From: Siphonodentalium dalli
Taxonomy: Eukaryota > Mollusca > Scaphopoda > Gadilida > Siphonodentaliidae
DNA length: 64,000 bases
Direction of reading: 5' to 3'
NCBI GenBank assembly: GCA_032622095.1
Contig: CP136069.1
Location: 36,056,194 to 36,120,193 of the forward strand
Each line of letters begins with the position of its first letter. The first letter of the stretch is position 1. The notes under the pieces were generated by a model that searched no databases, was not told the origin of the DNA, and worked only from the letters and a program-made list of their open reading frames with translations. The position numbers and the translations under genes are program-made. Below, piece after piece: positions 50,488-61,640 of the stretch.

Positions 50488-50917
50488 TCTCATATATATT
50501 TTGAAGACCTCTGTTTGTCTGTATGTCTGTCTGTCTGTATGTCATTAATACAAATCAACGATTCTCGACCGATCGTGACGAAACTTGGTACGTGTGTGTA
50601 GTTTGACCAGGCGGTGGACGTTGTCGTATTGGCGAGCCCGTGCGGCGCCGCTTCGCGCATGCGCAGACGAGATCTCGGAAACGGGTGGAGCTATCGACTT
50701 GAAATTTGCTATGTGCATGTATCTTGCCCCGGATACGAATTTTATCGGGTCGCCGAGCCCGTGCGACGCCATCTTCGCGCATGCGCAGACCAGATCTCGG
50801 GAACGAGTAGAGCTATCGATTTGAAATTTTGTTTTTTAATAGCGTCGGGCTGGGTAGAGCTATCGACTTGAAATTTGGTTTTTGATTAGCCCGGACAACG
50901 TCGGGCTCATCGGCTAG
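50488..50917 (+). mobile_element. Non-autonomous Helitron-like element (430 bp)
   Basis: Starts TCTCATATATATTTTGAAG directly after the previous CTAG and ends at its own hairpin plus CTAG (50914-50917). Contains a (CTGT)n patch, two 122-bp monomers and the tail. No open frame for Rep/helicase. Confidence 0.7.
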
Positions 50918-50921
50918 TCTA

Positions 50922-51772
50922 TCTATTATATATTTTGAAAGATCTGTGTGTTTGTGTGTGTGTGTGTGTGTTTGAAATCGATGGACTCGAAAACGACTAA
51001 GCCAATTTCGATGAAATTTGGTATTTTAGGGTATTTTCGGCCGGAGACGAACATAGGCATATTTATTTGTCCGTGCGAGGTCAACTTTTCACGTGCGGAG
51101 GTCAAATCTATTTTTACGCCGTTTTTGCGCTAATATATTTCAGTTCGGTGCTCACAAATCGATTCGATATAGCGCGAATAATAAATTGCCAGTCATATAA
51201 TTTGCACGGTTAGAATCTGTGTGGCTTCATCTTTCCAACGATATATAATATGTATGTATCCGTTTTAGTTATCTGCCTCAATTATTAGGTACAAGTGGTA
51301 CAATGCTTTTATCGGGATAAAATCAATGCGTAATTTCTATGACGTCGTCAGAGGTCATAAAGTTAGATTACGTTAACTCTCACCCTGCCGATGCATTTGA
51401 CTGTGTCGCGTTAACTCATCACCGGCCGAGGTATCCGCACATTGGGCTATATATCTCGGAAACGGGTGTAGCTATCGACTTGAAATTTGGTATGTGAATG
51501 TATCTTGACCCGGATACGAATTTTATCGGGTCGCCGAGCACGTGCGACGCCAGCTTCGCGCATGCGCAGACGAGATCTCGGAAACGGGTTGAGATATTGA
51601 CTTTAAATTTGGTATGTGAATGTATCTTGCCCCGGATACGAATTTTATCGGGTCGCCGAGCACGTGCGACACCAGCTTCGCGCATGCGCAGACCAGATCT
51701 AGGAAACGGGTGGAGCAATCGACTTGAAATTTGGTTTTTTAATAGCCCGGACGAAGTCGGGTCACCTTCTAG
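50922..51772 (+). mobile_element. Non-autonomous Helitron-like element, family A copy 1 (851 bp)
   Basis: Preceded by A, begins TCTATTATATATTTTGAAAG, then a GT microsatellite, a unique ~450-bp body, and two 122-bp monomers; it ends with hairpin CCCGGACGAAGTCGGG, TCACCTT and CTAG (51769-51772), followed by T. A|T flanks and lack of target duplication match Helitron insertion. Nearly identical to the copy at 51982-52726 apart from one additional monomer. Confidence 0.8.
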
Positions 51773-53694
51773 TCTATACTATATATTTTGAGACTTCCGT
51801 ATGTGTGTGTGTACTTCATAGAATCCAAAACGCGTGTACAGATTGAGATCAAATTTCGTATGTAAGTGTAAAATCCCACCGACACCGTCGTAATCGTGTT
51901 TTCGAGAAGCTCTGAGCACCCTTTATCCACTCCCAGTCATCGAAATCAGCTCAAACGGCACGGCCGGGGTTAATAACGTCATCTATTATATATTTTGAAA
52001 GATCTGTGTGTGTGTGTGTTTGTTTGTGTGTGTGTGTGTGTGTTTGAAATCGATGGACTCGAAAACGACTAAGCCAATTTCGATGAAATTTGGTATTTTA
52101 GGGTATTTTCGACCGGAGACGAACATAGGCATATTTATTTGTCCGTGCGAGGTCAACTTTTCACGTGCGGAGGTCAAATCTGTTTTTACGCCGTTTTGCG
52201 CTAATATATTTCAGTTCGGTGCTCACAAATCGATACGATATAGCGCGAATAATAAATTGCCAGTCATATAATTTGCACGGTTATAATCTGTGTGGCTTCA
52301 TCTTTCCAACGATATATAATATGTATGTATCCGTTTTAGTTATCTGCCTCAATTATTAGGTACAAGTGGTACGATGCTTTTATCAGGATAAAATCAATGC
52401 GTAAATTCTATGACGTCGTCAGAGGTCATAAAGTTAGATTACGTTAACTCTCACCCTGCCGATGCATTTGACTGTGTCGCGTTAACTCATCACCGGCCGA
52501 GGTATCCGCAAATGACATTGGGCTATATATCTCGGAAACGGGTGTAGCTATCGACTTGAAATTTGGTATGTGAATGTATCTTGCCCCGGATACGAATTTT
52601 ATCGGGTCGCCGAGCACGTGCGACACCAGCTTCGCGCATGCGCAGACCAGATCTAGGAAACGGGTGGAGCAATCGACTTGAAATTTGGTTTTTGAATAGC
52701 CCGGACGAAGTCGGGTCACCTTCTAGTTATATATATATATGAAGTCAGAGTCTCCAAAGTTATACCGGAACAAACACGTGTTTACGTCGTCTTGGGGGTC
52801 CACGATGGGAGTCTGACTTCAATGCAATGTTATCGCTCGAAACACGTGTTTACTTCGTGTTGAGGTTCACGATGGGAGTCTGACAATTGTTATCGCTCGA
52901 AATAGTACATTAGGACGGGAACGGCTGGACAGATTGAGCTCAAACTTCCTATCTAAAGGTAAAATAACACGTACGATGTCGTCCACGCGTTTTCCAGAAG
53001 CTCCGAGCACCCGTACTCCACTCCCAGTCATAAAAATTAGCTCAAACGGCACGGCCGGGGTTAATAACGTCATTATATATATATATACGAAGTCAACGTT
53101 ATTAGCATCTGCATTGAGTGCATTTCCTAGAACGCAACACGTGTTTTACGTCGTCTTGAGGTTCACGATGGGAGTCATTTCAATGCAATGTTATCGCTCG
53201 AAACACGTGTTTACTTCGTGTTGAGGTTCACGATGGGAGTCTGACATTTCAATGCAATGTTATCGCTCGAAATATTATGCAGAAAGGCAGATCTCGGAAA
53301 CGGGTGGAGCTATCGACCTGAAATTTGCTATGTGAATGTATCTTGCACCGGGTACAAATTTTATCGGGTCGTCGAGCCCATGCGACGCCCGTGCAGCGCA
53401 TGCGCAGACGAGATCTCGGAAACGGGTGGAGCTATCGACTTGAAATTTGCTATGTGAATGTATCTTGGGCCGGGTACAAATTTGATCGGGTCGCCGAGCC
53501 CGTGCGACGCCAGCTTCGCGCATGCGCAGACCAGATCTCGGAAACGGGTGGAGCTACCGGGTACAATTTTTTCTTATTGAAACGCGTGGAGCTAAAAATT
53601 AAAAAAAAATATAAACAAATGTCACAATTAACTCATTGAAAAACAAAAAATGTCATGTTTCGGACAAGCCGCCGGTGGCGGGCTACCCTGCTAG
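51773..53694 (+). mobile_element. Helitron-like family B copy 1, carrying a nested element
   Basis: 5' part 'CTATATATTTTGAGACTTCC' (from about 51778) and 3' end CCGCCGGTGGCGG hairpin, GCTACCCTG, CTAG (53691-53694). Without the nested 745-bp element (51982-52726) it is about 1177 bp. The body includes two short 'aacacgtgtttac.tcgt' repeats and two full 122-bp monomers. It is followed immediately by a second copy that lacks the nested element. Confidence 0.75.
51982..52726 (+). mobile_element. Nested Helitron-like insertion, family A copy 2 (745 bp)
   Basis: Sequence before is AACGTCA and after is TTATATATATATATGAAG. The sister sequence at 53889-53905 reads AACGTCATTATATATATATA without the element, i.e. 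an empty site cut exactly between A (53895) and T (53896). Ends are TCTATTATATATTTTGAAAG and CTAG. No base of target is duplicated. This is the hallmark Helitron outcome. Confidence 0.9.
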
Positions 53695-54847
53695 TACTAT
53701 ATATTTTGAGACTTCCGTATGTGTGTACTTCATAGAATCCAAAACGCGTGTACAGATTGAGATCAAATTTCGTATGTAAGTGTAAAATCCCACCGACACC
53801 GCCGTAATCGTGTTTTCGAGAAGCTCTGAGCACCCTTTATCCACTCCCAGTCATCGAAATCAGCTCAAACGGCACGGCCGAGGTTAATAACGTCATTATA
53901 TATATATATGAAGTCAGAGTCTCCAAAGTTATACCGGAACAAACACGTGTTTACGTCGTCTTGGGGGTCCACGATGGGAGTCTGACTTCAATGCAATGTT
54001 ATCGCTCGAAACACGTGTTTACTTCGTGTTGAGGTTCACGATGGGAGTCTGACAATTGTTATCGCTCGAAATAGTACATTAGGACGGGAACGGCTGGACA
54101 GATTGAGCTCAAACTTCCTATCTAAAGGTAAAATAATACGTACGATGTCGTCCACGCGTTTTCCAGAAGCTCCGAGCACCCGTACTCCACTCCCAGTCAT
54201 AAAAATCAGCTCAAACGGCACGGCCGGGGTTAATAACGTCATTATATATATATATACGAAGTCAACGTTATTAGCATCTGCATTGAGTGCATTTCCTAGA
54301 ACGCAACACGTGTTTTACGTCGTCTTGAGGTTCACGATGGGAGTCATTTCAATGCAATGTTATCGCTCGAAACACGTGTTTACTTCGTGTTGAGGTTCAC
54401 GATGGGAGTCTGACATTTCAATGCAATGTTATCGCTGGAAATATTATGCAGAAAGGCAGATCTCGGAAACGGGTGGAGCTATCGACCTGAAATTTGCTAT
54501 GTGAATGTATCTTGCACCGGGTACAAATTTTATCGGGTCGTCGAGCCCATGCGACGCCCGTGCAGCGCATGCGCAGACGAGATCTCGGAAACGGGTGGAG
54601 CTATCGACTTGAAATTTGCTATGTGAATGTATCTTGGGCCGGGTACAAATTTGATCGGGTCGCCGAGCCCGTGCGACGCCAGCTTCGCGCATGCGCAGAC
54701 CAGATCTCGGAAACGGGTGGAGCTACCGGGTACAATTTTTTCTTATTGAAACGCGTGGAGCTAAAAATTAAAAAAAAATATAAACAAATGTCACAATTAA
54801 CTCATTGAAAAACAAAAAATGTCATGTTTCGGACAAGCCGCCGGTGG
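53695..54847 (+). mobile_element. Helitron-like family B copy 2, 3' end replaced
   Basis: Near-identical to copy 1 with the nested element removed: corresponding points lie 1169 bp apart (52934 and 54103) with only a few substitutions (for instance near 52967, 53038 and 53275). Starts directly after the CTAG of copy 1. Homology stops in 'gccgccggtggc' at about 54847, where unrelated 'accgtagttgtcgcg' begins, so the CTAG end is lost. Confidence 0.8.
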
Positions 54848-55659
54848 CACCGTAGTTGTCGCGTTTTGGAGAAGCTCTGAGCACCCTTTCTCTACTTCCA
54901 ATCATCAAAATCACCGCAAACGCCAATTCTGGGGTTAAGGCATCAACGATCTTTATATTGACCATATTCGGAGGTGTTAAGAATTAACGCTCTTTATTAT
55001 AATCGAAGCTGCTAAACGGCTACACATGCGTAAAATACGGATGCAAAACGAAACGCGGAATGAAATTATCTCGATTAAAATGGCAGAATGGGTTGTTGTG
55101 TCATATATGTCCTAGGAACAGGGGAATTTTTCATCGGGTCAGTCTTTGAGGGACGGGTACCATGAATTAATTCATGAAAAACAAAAAATGCGTGTTGTGC
55201 TGTCGTTCATAGGAAGGGAAGGGGGGATTTCATCGGGTCAGTTTTTCCGCCCGATAACAATCGAAGCTGCTAAACGGCTACCCATGCGTAAAATACGGAT
55301 GCAAAACGAAACGCGGAATGCAATTATCTCGATTAAAAAGGCAGAATGGGTTGTTGTGTCATATATGTCCTAGGAACAGGGGAATTTTTCATCGGGTCAG
55401 TCTTTGAGGGACGGGTACCATAAATTAATTCATGAAAAACAAAAAATGCGTGTTGTGCTGTCGTTCATAGGAAGGGAAGGGGGGATTTCATCGGGTCAGT
55501 TTTTCCGCCCGAAAAAGGCTGAATAAAATTTAAAAAAAAAAAAAATAAAAAAAAAAAATAAAGAAAATAAAAAAAATGTTAAAAAATAAAAACAAACAAA
55601 ATAATTTTTAAAATGTCATGTTTCTGACCAACCACACCAGTGGCGGGCTAACCTGCTAG
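54848..55659 (+). mobile_element. Helitron-like family B relative with a 258-bp internal duplication
   Basis: Joined to the previous copy inside its 3' hairpin. Contains 55001-55258 repeated at 55259-55515 with few changes, then an A-rich tract, then CCACACCAGTGGCGGG (degenerate hairpin), CTAACCTG and CTAG (55656-55659). Confidence 0.65.
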
Positions 55660-56267
55660 TCTTCTATATTCTATTCTATACTATATATTTTGAGAACTCC
55701 GTGTATTCGAGAGATAGCCCACACCCTCCGGACCTCAATGATATGATCGTAAATGAGTATTGATATACCCCACTAAACTTTGACAAACACCAGTAATGGT
55801 GTGTATATCATTTACATATCTCTCCTATATATTTTGATACAATCTATCTAATTTACATATCTCTCTTATATATTTATGTTTGTGTGTGTGTGTGGGTACT
55901 TCATACAAATCTACGATCGGGACGAAACTTGGTGCGTGTGTGTAGTTTGACCAGGCGGTGGTCGTTATCGTATTGGCGAGCCCGTGCGACGCCCGTGCAG
56001 CGCATGCGCAGACGAGATCTCGGAAACTGGTGGAGCTATCGACTTGAAATTTGCTATGTGAATGTATCTTGCGCCGGGTACAAATTTTATCGGCTCGCCG
56101 AGCCCGTGCGACGCCCGTGCAGCGCATGCGCATACGAGATCTCGGAAACGGGTGGAGCTATCGGGTACAAATTTTACTTATTGAAACGCGTGGAGCTAAA
56201 AATTAAAAAAAAATATAAAAAAATGTCATGTTTCGGACAAGCCGCCGGTGGCGGGCTAACCTGCTAG
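55660..56267 (+). mobile_element. Helitron-like family B copy 3 (composite 5' end)
   Basis: Two successive 5'-type boxes occur ('ctatatattttgaga' at about 55684 and 'ctatatattttgatac' at about 55827), so one partial head precedes a second element. Then a GT microsatellite, two 122-bp monomers and the canonical GCCGCCGGTGGCGGGC, TAACCTG, CTAG end (56264-56267). Confidence 0.65.
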
Positions 56268-57013
56268 TACTATATATTTTGAGACTTCCGTATATATATA
56301 TGTATGTGTGTGTGGGTACTTTATAGAATCGAAAACGACTGGTTGGATCGAGCTCAAACTTCGTACATAAGGGTAAAATCCCACGGGGATCGTCCACGTA
56401 GCATTTTGGACAATGTCTGAGCACTGACTCTCCACTCCCAATCATCAAAATTACCGCAAACGCCACTTCGGGGGTTAAGGCGTCAACGATCTTTATATTG
56501 ACCATATACGGAGTTGTTAACGACGAACGCTCTTTATTGCAATCGACATAGCTAAACAACTACCCCCATGCGTAAAATACGGATGCGGGACGAAATGCAT
56601 TTATCTCGATTAAAAAGGCAGAATTGATCTAAGAGGCGTAACTCTACATTCTGGTTAATCGACTGTCTGCTCTTTGCGGGGGTATCATAATGTCTCTTGA
56701 TTAAAAAGTATGTTGTTCCTAGGAACGGGGAAGTTTAGGACGGGTACCATGAATTAACTCATTGAAAAACAAAGAATGCGTTGTCTGTCATTCCTAGGAA
56801 GGGGGGGGGGGTGGGATTTCATCGGGTCAATTTTTCCGCCAGAAAAAGGCACAATTAACTCATTGAAAAACAAAGAATTAAATTAAAAAATTCAAAAAAA
56901 CATAAATTAAATTTTAAAAACATTAAATTAATATTAAAAAATAAAAAAAACAAAATAATTTAAAAAATGTCATGTTTCTGACTAACCACACAAGTGGCGG
57001 GCTAACCTGCTAG
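56268..57013 (+). mobile_element. Helitron-like family B copy 4 (746 bp)
   Basis: Starts ACTATATATTTTGAGACTTC right after the preceding CTAG(T), has a TA/GT microsatellite and the 'gatcgagctcaaacttcgta' core, then A-rich DNA and ends 'gtggcgggctaacctg' + CTAG (57010-57013). Confidence 0.7.
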
Positions 57014-58357
57014 TCTACTATATATTTTGAGACTTCCGTATATATATATAATATGTAGCTGGTGTCGTCGCTTAAACTGTTAATGTCAGTGAGGGGGGTT
57101 TGAGCATCTATTGGGCGAGGCTGTGCCGAGTCCAATAGATGCCAAATTCCCCGAGCGGACATAAACAGTTTAAGCGACGACACTAGATACATATTTTATT
57201 TATCCATCGCACAAAACTTGCCTTTTGTGAGGTAAATCTGTCATATTCCTCAGTTTTACATTCGTTACTTCGATGACGCCATTACATTTATTAGGTCAAG
57301 CAAACCAATTAGCATTCATGACGTGGGAAAACTGAAGTGCAGCTTAGAGCGAAATAGTTCGTTGGCATTTTTACATTTATTATAAGCAGACCCTGTTCTG
57401 AGGATTTATAGATGTTTTAGAGCTAAAACATATATCATTTTACGAATTATTTTAGTGAATTATACACGATAAAAACGTTCTGAAATCACAATGACGTCAT
57501 TAAGACCGGTTGACGTCCTTAGTTACCTGCGCAATTTGCATATCAAATTACGTCATAAAATAGTACTAACCTAATAAAGCTACGTTGACATAATTAAGCT
57601 ACATTGACGTAATAAATGTAACGTTTATTAGGCAGGCTTTATGTAGTCAATGGACGTAGTGAGCGGTGGATAAATATATATATGTGTGTATGTGGGTACT
57701 TCATAGAATCGAAAATGGCTGGTCGATCGAGCTCAAATTTCGTGTATAAGGGTAAAAACCCACGGGGATCGTCCACGTCGCATTTTGGACAAGCTCAGAG
57801 CACCGCTTCTCCCTTCCCAGTCACAAAAATCACCGCAATCGGCACTTCGGGGTTAATCGCGTTGATAGTTAAAGAGAGTTCCTATCCGCAGTGTAGTTGA
57901 TAAAGAGCGTATGTCGGTAATGTGATTCTTACGTCTGGGTCTGGGCATGTGCGTCATTATACAGACATGAGCGTGTTGTGTGATTCTTACGTACTTAGGG
58001 CTTCCTAGGAACGCGGATATGGTCAATTTTTCCGCCCTAGGTGATCTTCACCTTGAAACGGGTACCCACAAATGATATATATGTGTGAGTCCTTTATAGA
58101 ATCGAACCGATCGAGCTCAAACTTGCTACCTACGGGATGTGTCATGGACGGGTTAAATTGTGACCCCGACCTGACCTTGACCTTGAAAATTATCAATTCA
58201 AGGTAAATCGGGTCAAGTATTGAAAAACCAAAAACTAATTCAAAAATATAAACAAAAAATTAAATTCAAAAATTAATACAATTAACTCATTTAAAAAAAA
58301 AAATTAAAAAAAATTCATGTTTCTGACGAACGCCGCCAGTGGCGGGCTAACATGCTA
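57014..58357 (+). mobile_element. Helitron-like family B copy 5, interrupted by another insertion
   Basis: Starts TCTACTATATATTTTGAGAC and ends GCCGCCAGTGGCGGGC, TAACATG, CTAG (58354-58357). By comparison with copy 4, about 57050-57672 is extra DNA inserted in the TATATA microsatellite. The right body matches copy 4 ('cccacggggatcgtccacgt'). Confidence 0.7.
57050..57672. mobile_element. Inserted element with a perfect 20-bp stem hairpin at one end
   Basis: Absent from the otherwise similar sister copy at 56268. GTGTCGTCGCTTAAACTGTT (57062-57081) is the exact reverse complement of 57164-57183, and inside it GCATCTATTGG (57104-57114) pairs with CCAATAGATGC (57132-57142). The outer ends have 'tttatccatcgc' (about 57199) against 'gcggtggataaa' (about 57662), imperfect. 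No transposase frame. Probably a small DNA transposon. Confidence 0.6.
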
Positions 58358-59235
58358 GTTACCTATAAAATAGAACGAGTTTGAGATACCTTTTATCACA
58401 TGATTAAATACATGTGAAGTATTCGTCGAAGACTACTATGATAAACTTCAGCAATCGCAAGTCATTTAGGCCTAAATAATGGAGTGACGTCATCGTACGT
58501 GCTAATATTACACGTGTGTTTTACCAATAATTATGAACCTGGTTTTGTCGGTTAATTATGTGATAAATTCTGATATTAAACGTTCGTTTAATAACAGGAA
58601 ATAGTACAAGGTGACCCTGACTTCCGGTCTGTCCTCTATTTACACTTCGTATATTATGCCTTCCAATATTTTTCCAACCAGCTATTATCATGAAGAGTTT
58701 GAAAAGTTATGTCATTATATATACACCATTAAATACATCAAAGTGTCTTTATTTATCTGGGACTATTTCTTTACACGCGCAAACAACGCACAGTTACATG
58801 AAAAACCATTGCATGTCTTATAGAAGCCGATGTTAGTTTAGCGTCCCATTTGTTGATTTAAGTAGGTTTTGTCTAGGCTTTAGATCATGTAATAAATATA
58901 ATCTATAACTCGTCGAGTATAGGCTATAGCGGAATTTACAAAACTCGTGCACTACATTAGGTCTGGACCTCAATAAAGGCTCGTCCAGATCAAATTTTCT
59001 GGACTCGTTTTGGATATTCCGCTATAAACTGGGGACTCGTTTTAGATCCTCTCTTTATTGCACACGCTGACCCCTGGAACATGACACATGTGGCAAGAAT
59101 GAAAAAATACCAACCGGTATGACGGCGGTAACTCATTCTAATACGGTAACAATATTGCTTCTTTGTGGATTTGGATTTAGTTCAAAATAATATGATCATA
59201 TTGTTGGCACCAATATTTTATTAACCAGAAGGCAA
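58358..59235. other. Intergenic DNA right of the Helitron cluster
   Basis: No supported gene. Contains degenerate direct phrases around 58900-59050 ('aactcgt', 'ttctggactcgttttggat', 'ctataaactggggactcgttttagat'). The minus strand has AATAAA (TTTATT at 59217-59222), just downstream of the possible exon described next. Confidence 0.45.
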
Positions 59236-59376
59236 TCACATCACCCAGGAGTCTTCATGTCTTTTCATTACACTTTCTGTGTGACACACAGGCACCTTCA
59301 TGTGTACATTATGGCACTTTCCAAACGTAATAAAACAAGATTTACATTCTCCAGAATTGAAGCAGTGTATATTTCC
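59236..59376 (-). CDS. Possible Cys/His-rich terminal exon, unrecognised
   Basis: On the minus strand a frame of 46 codons begins after a weak acceptor-like tract (ACTTGTTCTAAG) and runs to TGA at 59236-59238. It contains six cysteines and four histidines in about 40 residues ('CFNSGECKSC' near its start, then 'GKCHNVH' and 'PVCHT'). An AATAAA poly(A) signal follows about 13 bases after the stop, as at the end of a real gene. I do not recognise the domain and could not find upstream exons, so this may be chance. Confidence 0.25.
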   Translation of the reverse strand, partial: GNIHCFNSGECKSCFITFGKCHNVHMKVPVCHTESVMKRHEDSWVM

Positions 59377-61270
59377 CTTAGAACAAGTGGATCAATACCC
59401 TGTACTTTCATAAGATGTTTTGATCTGAATAAATAAATACACGTCAGCTTCTTGGAGTGAATTCCTTTGTGACCTCAGGTGTTCAAGAATCACTATACCG
59501 TGAACATATATTACACATGCATGCCTCCACCCCAATAGTATCCATTGCACACATGGCTACCTCCAATATAATTTATAACAGATTATGTATTTTCTGTTAT
59601 CCTGTTTTCTCATCATTTCCTTCAACTAGTAGTATTATAAGGAAGTTGTCTGATGCCTTTTGAAAATGTATTCAGAACCAGTAAATGTCAGATCACAGAG
59701 TTGAACTTCTGATAGAAAATATCCCTGAAAATAGAAAATAAAACACTATAAGTATACAATAATGCAAACACAATACAGACATGATTTTAACAAGTGTGGT
59801 TGCACAACTAATCAATTGAACAAGAGTATGCTGCATTGTAAGTACTATGGCTTCTTTTCAGGGAGTTTGAACTGTTAAATAAAAGGAACGACTGACAGTC
59901 CTTTTTATGCCGAGCAGTTTGAACTACCGAGTACAGCCATGTAAATGTTTGCTGACATCTAATTTAATACCATTGTTGTCAACATTAAAAATAAACAGTA
60001 GTAACTACTAGCTGGGATACCAGGAATTTGCTTTAATGAGGGTTAAATAATTATTGTGCACACAAGTCATGCAAGCTAATTATTGGTGTCTCTGTAAACT
60101 GCACCTATTCCACGAGACACATGGGAAAGTTTCCCCTGCATGTATTTGACTAAGCTGATGATAAACGCTCTTTGTTGCTAATTATTAGTGCCACTTTAAA
60201 ATCATCTGAGAAACACAGCACCTATCCAATGACAATCCCTGGGTCACGTTATAGTACCCCTGTGTATTAATTGTTGAGACTAAAAGCTGATACTGCTTCT
60301 AAGCTGATGTTATATGTTAACCCTTTCCTAACTGCAGCTTCCTGAAATTTTGCAAAAACCCTGTGCCAATGCATTCTCTTATATATGAGCATACTAGTAT
60401 AAACGAGAATGCATTAGTTTCCTTCCCAGGAAAAGGGAGCGATTGCTCCCACACCGATAATTACTCACAATATTTTCTTCGCAGGTGCCAAAATAGTTGA
60501 TTAAATATTGAAATTTTCGAAGGTATATTTATAACCTTTCCCATCTCAGTTAAATTATGGGCATGTGAAAAGTTTAACTGGACATAATTTATGTCTATCC
60601 CACAATACCACAGGTATTATTATTTTTTGGCCTAACATACTTGAGGATTATCAGCGTTGGCCATGTGTTCTGTGATGGGAACCATTATTTAAACAGTTGC
60701 TACAATGATGCTAATAATACATTTATCTTTCATGCTAAGTTTGCAGTGGTACATGTAACTTAAAATGGTTGTGTTATAACATGTACGTTCCATGGTAACT
60801 CCGATGAACAGTGCATTGTCACTGGGTATCAGTGTCCACTGAGTCACTGACCATGAACATGAGAAGATAAATTTACTTTCAGAAAAGTTCTCCTTGTGCG
60901 AAACAAAAGGAGAACAATGTAATTGTACTTGCTCTCAATGATCGTTAACTGACTAAACAATAAAGGAATTGAAAGACAGACCAATTGGGTTTTAACATAA
61001 CCACAAATCATGTAGCGATTTCGCATCCAGTAAATTAATCCATTTTATATCTCAGCTTACACATGATGGATATACCTACATGGGAAAACCGAAAAAATGC
61101 ATGGTTAACTGATCATGATGGAAGGCTTACATGATAGTTGTTTAGGCTTAATGAATAGTGTTTTCACGATGGAGGTGTGTTTAAATTTGTTTTGTATTTA
61201 TAACAGGAAGAGGCAAAAGTGTGTAATAGTATAGTTCGGCAAAAAAAATTTCGCTGTCGAGATTTACGGG
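59377..61270. other. Intergenic DNA, nothing assigned
   Basis: AT-rich. A short minus-strand frame after a good acceptor (CTATTTTCAG near 59740) runs 29 codons to a stop, too little to call. One AACGCTCTTTGTT motif at about 60163. Confidence 0.4.
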
Positions 61271-61300
61271 AGGCCAAATTCACATTTAATATTGAATTGA

Positions 61301-61640
61301 GCTTAAGCACAATTGATTGCGCTTAAGCGCAATTAATTACGCTTAAGCGCAATCAATTGCGCTTAAGCACAATTAATTGCGCTTAAGCGTAATCAATTGC
61401 GCTTAAGCGCAATTAATTGCTCTTAAGCACAATTCATGGTTATATGTAACTAAACACCCCTGGTGAATAAATATGTCTATCCATAACTCACCCTTCACCT
61501 ATTGACACATCACCTATTGTTTCCATTGGTTTTGGATGGGTATGGAGCTAGCCTAAACTATTTTATCAAAATGGCTACATATAACCATGAATTGCGCTTA
61601 AGCGCAATCATTGCGATTAAGCGCAATCATTAAGTTATAC
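61301..61640. repeat. Palindromic 20-mer tandem array with an inverted partial copy
   Basis: 61301-61440 holds seven copies of a 20-bp unit of consensus GCTTAAGCGCAATTAATTGC. Read from AATT to AATT, the unit AATTGCGCTTAAGCGCAATT is a perfect palindrome. The array ends in CAATTCATGGTTATATGTA (61429-61447); its reverse complement occurs at about 61576-61594, followed by two more GCTTAAGCGCAAT-type units to about 61632. The whole is thus an inverted repeat around a ~125-bp loop. Confidence 0.9.

Noticed and set aside
52867-54808. Paired open frames of 66-104 codons repeated 1169 bp apart
   Set aside because: Their identity comes from the duplicated Helitron-like elements; the frames cross microsatellite and monomer sequence and are not protein-like.
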